Shown here: positions 60,569 to 64,000 of the stretch, in pieces
Layout: each line of letters begins with the position of its first letter
Numbering within the stretch: the stretch's first letter is position 1
Source of the DNA: Bacillus pseudomycoides
GTDB taxonomy: Bacteria; Bacillota; Bacilli; Bacillales; Bacillaceae_G
Reading direction: 5' to 3'
Length of the DNA stretch: 64,000 nt
Assembly: GCF_022811845.1 (NCBI RefSeq)
Contig: NZ_CP064266.1
Span: 2,294,001-2,358,000, forward strand
The notes under the pieces: generated by a model
The model's input: the letters and a program-made list of their open reading frames with translations, nothing else
Told to the model about the DNA's origin: nothing
The model's database searches: none
Made by a program: the position numbers and the translations under genes

Positions 60569-60892
60569 ATGAAAAGAAAAGTTATATTCATTATTGGTTT
60601 GTTTACGATTACTTATTTTGCCTTGCATAGTACACCGACTCTTGCTGTTCGCACGGCGTTATTTTTTGAGGGACATCCAAAGGTTGCTATAGGAGGGGAG
60701 ATTACGAAGGAAAGAAATATAGAGAAAGAAGCATTCCCAGCTGCTTATCAGACATTGTATGAAACAGAAAATAACGAACCAGATCATTACTTCTTTCCGC
60801 ACGTACAAGCTCATGGAACAGGAATAGATATGATTAGTGCATGTGTGAGAAAGAAATTGTTTTTCTATAAAGCAGAGCTCGGATGCTACTAA
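60569..60892 (+). CDS. hypothetical secreted protein
   Basis: This 107-residue protein has a basic N-terminus, a hydrophobic stretch (residues 6-22) and a likely signal peptidase site near LHSTPTLA. The mature part is short and ends in Cys-Tyr, with a second Cys about 15 residues earlier (ISACVRKK ... ELGCY), able to form a disulfide. GAGGGAAC is a fair RBS. I do not recognise a family. Confidence 0.6.
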   Translation: MKRKVIFIIGLFTITYFALHSTPTLAVRTALFFEGHPKVAIGGEITKERNIEKEAFPAAYQTLYETENNEPDHYFFPHVQAHGTGIDMISACVRKKLFFYKAELGCY

Positions 60893-60948
60893 ATATGGAA
60901 AGAGGATATGCTATAGTATAAGTATGATATCTTGGTGGAGGTAGAATC

Positions 60949-61275
60949 ATGTCAACTTATAACAAGCTAGTTAGAGATCTGATACCAGAAAAGATTTTAA
61001 TGTCTGGAAAAACATATACGTCAAAAAAATTAACAGGTCAAGCATACATAGAAGCATTAGCGAAAATCGGAACAGAAGAAATCCGTGAATTCGCCTCAAT
61101 GAAAGAACGTGAGCACGCATTAGATTCACTTGCGGACGCACTAGAAGTTATTATCTCACTAGCGCGTGCAGAAGGTGCAACATTTGAAGATATTGAACGC
61201 CTTCGTAAAGAGAAAGAAGTAGAGCTCGGTGGGTTTGAAAGAGGGATTTATTTGTTAGATGTTTCGGAGGAGTAG
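60949..61275 (+). CDS. MazG-like / phosphoribosyl-ATP pyrophosphohydrolase-like protein
   Basis: This 108-residue all-alpha protein has YNKLVRDLIPEKI at the start and the all-alpha NTP pyrophosphohydrolase motif E-E-x-x-E ... D-x-x-D (GTEEIREFAS ... LDSLADALEVIISLA). It probably hydrolyses a noncanonical nucleotide (house-cleaning); the substrate is unknown. GGTGGAGG precedes the ATG. It is followed by two hairpin repeats. Confidence 0.82.
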   Translation: MSTYNKLVRDLIPEKILMSGKTYTSKKLTGQAYIEALAKIGTEEIREFASMKEREHALDSLADALEVIISLARAEGATFEDIERLRKEKEVELGGFERGIYLLDVSEE

Positions 61276-61307
61276 TTAACCATGAATGATATAGGGATGT
61301 AAAAAAA

Positions 61308-61449
61308 ACTTTCTTTTTTGGTGGGGGAGAGCATCCGGCGATGGATAGAAGCGGTCAGTGCCTTTTTTTGTCCCATGCTGGGTTTGAAACAAAGGGAGAG
61401 AATGGGAGGAGGTCTTCTTTTGTTTTCATAGCCGCAACTGAGGTGTTGG
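61308..61449 (-). repeat. dispersed hairpin repeat, copy R9
   Basis: On the minus strand: CGGCTATGAAAACAAAAGAAG, CTCTCCCTTTGTTTCAAACC, CACTGACCGCTTCTATCCATC, CTCTCCCCCACC. The arm pair is TGAAAACAAAAG / CTTTGTTTCA, different bases from the 42001 copy but still pairing. Confidence 0.82.
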
Positions 61450-61531
61450 GAAAGTGGATCCATCTATATGTAGAAGCGGTCAGTGCCTTTTTTTGCGCCA
61501 TGCCATGTTTGAAACAAAGGGAGAGAGTTAA
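61450..61531 (-). repeat. dispersed hairpin repeat, copy R10 (partial, in tandem with R9)
   Basis: On the minus strand: CTCTCTCCCTTTGTTTCAAA, CATGGCGCAAAAAAAGGCACT, GACCGCTTCTACATATAGAT. Its outermost part, GGGAGAGAG on the plus strand, now serves as RBS-like sequence for the next ORF. Confidence 0.75.
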
Positions 61532-61717
61532 ATGGAAAACAGCAAACATTTGTATCAAGTTGGGGACTATCGTTTATGGTTAAATACAGAAACAGGTGCT
61601 TTACAGATGAAGCTTGATGGGAATAGGGAATTGTACAACATACCGAAAAATACGAAATTGTACGATCGGCTGTTAAATGATTTTTTCAGCAAGCCAGTAG
61701 AGCAGGAAAACAAGTAA
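61532..61717 (+). CDS. hypothetical small protein next to the repeat
   Basis: A 61-residue soluble protein (YQVGDYRLWLNTETGALQMK ... KLYDRLLNDFFSKP) with no known motif. It is preceded by AAAGGGAGAGAG, which belongs to hairpin repeat R10. A strong terminator follows. It is probably a real conserved gene of the group whose start region was built from the repeat, but a chance ORF cannot be excluded. Confidence 0.5.
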   Translation: MENSKHLYQVGDYRLWLNTETGALQMKLDGNRELYNIPKNTKLYDRLLNDFFSKPVEQENK

Positions 61718-61747
61718 TTAAGATAATTGATAGTCGCGTATAGATAA

Positions 61748-61783
61748 AAAGCTCACCCTTTTCTAGAAAGGGTGAGCTCTTTG
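61748..61783. terminator. bidirectional terminator
   Basis: AAAGCTCACCCTTT / AAAGGGTGAGCTCTTT between convergent small genes. Confidence 0.9.
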
Positions 61784-61966
61784 TTATTTTGCTTTTGCTA
61801 GTTTTGTTTTCGTTACAAAAAGGCTAATGATAAAAAGTATTCCCGTTAGCACCCATCCAATCGTAATCGCAGTAGAGGTATGAAGAGCATAAGAAACCTG
61901 TAAACAAAGTAAAGATGATAAAAACCAAATTAATGCAATTTCTACATGCTTTTTCGTTAATTTCAT
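61784..61966 (-). CDS. small two-helix membrane protein, unknown function
   Basis: A 60-residue protein with two hydrophobic segments (about residues 9-28 and 34-52) and a basic C-terminus (KTKLAKAK). CAAAGGGGAT lies 8 nt before the ATG. No family is recognised. Confidence 0.65.
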   Translation of the reverse strand: MKLTKKHVEIALIWFLSSLLCLQVSYALHTSTAITIGWVLTGILFIISLFVTKTKLAKAK

Positions 61967-62128
61967 TACAATTAATCCCCTTTGTTATTCAAATGTACTA
62001 TAAAATATTTTACCATAATTATGTAATTACAAAAATGAAATATACAAAAATCTCCATCGTTATGAGTAGAGGTTTTGTGATGATTTCGGTATACTGAATA
62101 TTAGAAAAACAAAGTGGGGGGAACTACA

Positions 62129-63178
62129 TTGGCACATCATGCAAAAGAAACGATGGAATTAATTAAACAGCTTGTTTCTATTCCAAGCCCGTCTGGAAAT
62201 ACAGGGAAAATCATTAATTTTATTGAAAACTACGTAAAAGAATGGAATGTAGAAACGAAGCGTAATCATAAAGGTGCGCTTATTTTGACGTTAAAAGGGA
62301 AGAACGATGATCAGCATCGTTTACTAACTGCTCACGTTGATACTTTAGGTGCAATGGTAAAAGAAATTAAATCTGACGGTCGCCTTCGCTTATCGATGAT
62401 TGGCGGATTTCGCTGGAACTCTGTTGAAGGAGAATATTGCGAAATCGAAACAGCGAGCGGAAAAACATATACGGGTACAATTTTAATGCACCAAACATCT
62501 GTCCATGTCTACAAAGACGCAGGTGAAGCAAAACGTGATGAAAAAAATATTGAAGTTCGTATCGATGAGCGCGTATCTTCAGCAGATGGAGTACGTGAAC
62601 TCGGAATCGAAGTAGGGGACTTTGTCTCATTCGACCCACGTGTCCAAATTACAGAGAGCGGCTACATAAAATCACGTCACCTAGACGACAAAGTAAGCGT
62701 GGCAATTCTATTAAAATTAATTAAAAGATTACAAGGTGAAAATATTACATTGCCATACACAACACATTTCTTAATCTCTAATAATGAAGAAATCGGGTAT
62801 GGTGGTAATTCCAACATCCCAGAAGAAACAGTAGAATACTTAGCTGTCGACATGGGAGCATTAGGAGATGGTCAAGCATCAGATGAATACACAGTATCCA
62901 TCTGTGCGAAAGACTCTAGCGGTCCATACCACTACGGTTTACGTAAACATTTAGTGGAACTTGCGAAAGCAAACAACATTGAATATAAAGTAGATATTTA
63001 CCCATACTACGGATCTGATGCATCCGCGGCAATTCGCGCTGGTTTTGATGTGAAACATGCACTAATCGGAGCAGGAATTGATTCTTCTCATGCATTTGAG
63101 CGTACGCATGAGAATTCAATCGCGCATACGGAGGCGCTTGTGTTTGCTTATGTCATGTCGGAGTTGATTGGAGAATAA
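62129..63178 (+). CDS. M42-family metallo-aminopeptidase
   Basis: A 349-residue dinuclear zinc peptidase of the M42 (YsdC/FrvX/glutamyl aminopeptidase-like) type. Metal and catalytic residues are visible: LTAHVDTLGAMV (His-Asp), SRHLDDKVSVAILL (bridging Asp), SNNEEIGYGG (catalytic Glu pair), VDMGALGDG (Asp) and the final His in GIDSSHAFERTH. Cytoplasmic; it trims peptides. GTGGGGGGA lies 8 nt before the TTG start; the GTG at 62114 is part of that RBS. Confidence 0.9.
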   Translation: MAHHAKETMELIKQLVSIPSPSGNTGKIINFIENYVKEWNVETKRNHKGALILTLKGKNDDQHRLLTAHVDTLGAMVKEIKSDGRLRLSMIGGFRWNSVEGEYCEIETASGKTYTGTILMHQTSVHVYKDAGEAKRDEKNIEVRIDERVSSADGVRELGIEVGDFVSFDPRVQITESGYIKSRHLDDKVSVAILLKLIKRLQGENITLPYTTHFLISNNEEIGYGGNSNIPEETVEYLAVDMGALGDGQASDEYTVSICAKDSSGPYHYGLRKHLVELAKANNIEYKVDIYPYYGSDASAAIRAGFDVKHALIGAGIDSSHAFERTHENSIAHTEALVFAYVMSELIGE

Positions 63179-63183
63179 CGAAA

Positions 63184-63215
63184 AGAGGTTACCTGGCACT
63201 GGGTAACCTTTTTTT
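63184..63215 (+). terminator. terminator after the M42 peptidase gene
   Basis: AGAGGTTACC / GGGTAACCTTTTTTT. Confidence 0.88.
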
Positions 63216-63402
63216 GTATGGCGAATGTTGTCGGAGTAAGCGTCAAATATTCCCCACCTACAATTGGTAAATAACCTATGAGGCAATCTCCTTACATACT
63301 ACATGTGGAGTTGCTTGTATGAAAAAACAGCTATTAAAGAAATTTACCTTTCTAAAATTGAAGGGACTTGCAATTTTAGTACAAATCTCAGTTGAACTTA
63401 TG

Positions 63403-64000
63403 TTACTTAATCGTTCCCATCCCACCAATTTCTACATGTACCTTGACGTTTACATCGCCCTTTGCTAATGCCTTATTCCATTTATTTTGGACTTTTTTCC
63501 ATTCTGGATACGTGTAAGTTCTTGCATATATTCCAAGCCCAATAGGGTCGATTTTGGCAGTTTGTATTTTCTTTATTAATTGCTTGAAATCAGCTTCCAG
63601 CTTAGTTTCAATAGCCTTTTGTAATTTTGTTGCGTCCTTTCTTGTATTGAACGAAAAAAGTCGTTCTGTAATACCGATTCTCATTTTTACATCTATATTA
63701 AATATAAAATGATTATCATACCTTACCTTTGTCTTTACTTTAATATTTTGGGCACTAAAGCTTATCCAATCTTGATCCTGGCTATCAGGCCTTAGTTTAA
63801 TTGCAATTGTAAATGGAAACTCACCTTTCGTTTCTTGCTGCAAAATGCGTAATAGTTTGTTTTCATCGGATTTTAGCGTTAATTTATACCTTCCTTTTTC
63901 ATCCAACAAAGCTGTACCTGTCACCCATATTCTATTCTTTTTTTTCATCTCAGTAATACTTGCTGTTATCCCTTTGTCTGCTATTTGTTCATGTAATTTT
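63403..64000 (-). CDS. Ger(x)C-family germinant receptor lipoprotein, 3' part
   Basis: The frame stays open from 63403 to the window edge (199 codons seen), so the gene starts beyond 64000. Internal ATG 63948 is not a credible start. The visible part is the C-terminal domain of GerAC-type proteins: NRIWVTGTALLDEKGRYKL near the beginning, a long helix (KAIETKLEADFKQLIKKIQ), DPIGLGIYARTYTYPEWKKV, and the final VNVKVHVEIGGMGTIK. The C subunit is an outer-surface lipoprotein of the spore inner membrane, needed for nutrient germination. gerXA and gerXB should lie upstream, outside the window. Confidence 0.88.
   Translation of the reverse strand, partial: KLHEQIADKGITASITEMKKKNRIWVTGTALLDEKGRYKLTLKSDENKLLRILQQETKGEFPFTIAIKLRPDSQDQDWISFSAQNIKVKTKVRYDNHFIFNIDVKMRIGITERLFSFNTRKDATKLQKAIETKLEADFKQLIKKIQTAKIDPIGLGIYARTYTYPEWKKVQNKWNKALAKGDVNVKVHVEIGGMGTIK

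Noticed and set aside
1..64000. CRISPR array, prophage, rRNA operon or full IS element
   Set aside because: No regularly spaced direct repeats with unique spacers, no phage structural genes, no rRNA and no intact transposase were seen; only remnants are present.

Overview
The window looks like a Bacillus cereus group chromosome. It is AT-rich and has many strong AGGAGG-type ribosome binding sites and T-tailed terminators. It carries an alpha/beta small acid-soluble spore protein, a Ger(x)C-type germination protein, a YheC/YheD-type spore coat ATP-grasp protein, SigI/RsgI, an accessory SecA2, and two full copies of the bcr1 repeat, which is known from this group. Part of the layout matches the B. 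subtilis yheI-yheH ... sspB ... yheD/C-yheB-yheA ... yhaX-hemZ ... yhaR neighbourhood, with group-specific insertions.

Region by region. 1-7.3 kb: small membrane protein, amino acid permease, GerN/NapA-type antiporter, a bcr1 copy, a decayed MurNAc recycling locus (broken murR, intact murQ, scraps of murP and mupG), and an EamA exporter divergent from an Lrp regulator. 7.3-15.8 kb: acetyltransferase; TetR regulator plus a Bmr-type drug exporter with a 25-codon leader peptide; an HxlR regulator divergent from a SnoaL-like lipoprotein and an MdaB-type reductase; an SgrR-like regulator divergent from an MFS exporter. 15.8-23.4 kb: a scarred region with IS6-type remnants, a gene remnant behind a sigma-I-like promoter, sigI-rsgI, a 1117-residue GH18-NodB-GT2 fusion and a broken tyrosine recombinase. 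23.4-29.1 kb: orphan EcsB-like permease, a lysine-riboswitch-controlled permease, a P-loop kinase-like protein and gapN.

29.4-42.6 kb: a bmrB-like leader peptide with mutually exclusive hairpins, then the bmrC-bmrD multidrug ABC exporter; a double GNAT protein; tcyABC for cystine uptake; an SASP gene with a sigma-G promoter and a tRNA-like structure in its 5' leader; then yheC/D-, yheB- and yheA-type genes. 43-51 kb: alsS-alsD (acetoin), 3-methyladenine glycosylase, yhaX-type phosphatase, hemZ and an acyl-CoA ligase. 51-64 kb: a glucosaminidase with choline-binding-type repeats, a SulP transporter, secA2 with an O-antigen-ligase-like protein, an enoyl-CoA hydratase, small proteins, an M42 peptidase and the 3' part of a gerXC-like gene running off the end.

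At least nine copies of an about 150-bp dispersed element, in both orientations, lie between these genes. One arm pair is complementary in most copies and varies in sequence between copies while staying largely paired. The most novel-looking signals are this repeat family, the tRNA-like leader of the SASP gene, and the two leader-peptide control regions ahead of drug exporters. All functions are inferred from reading the sequence; no database search was run.
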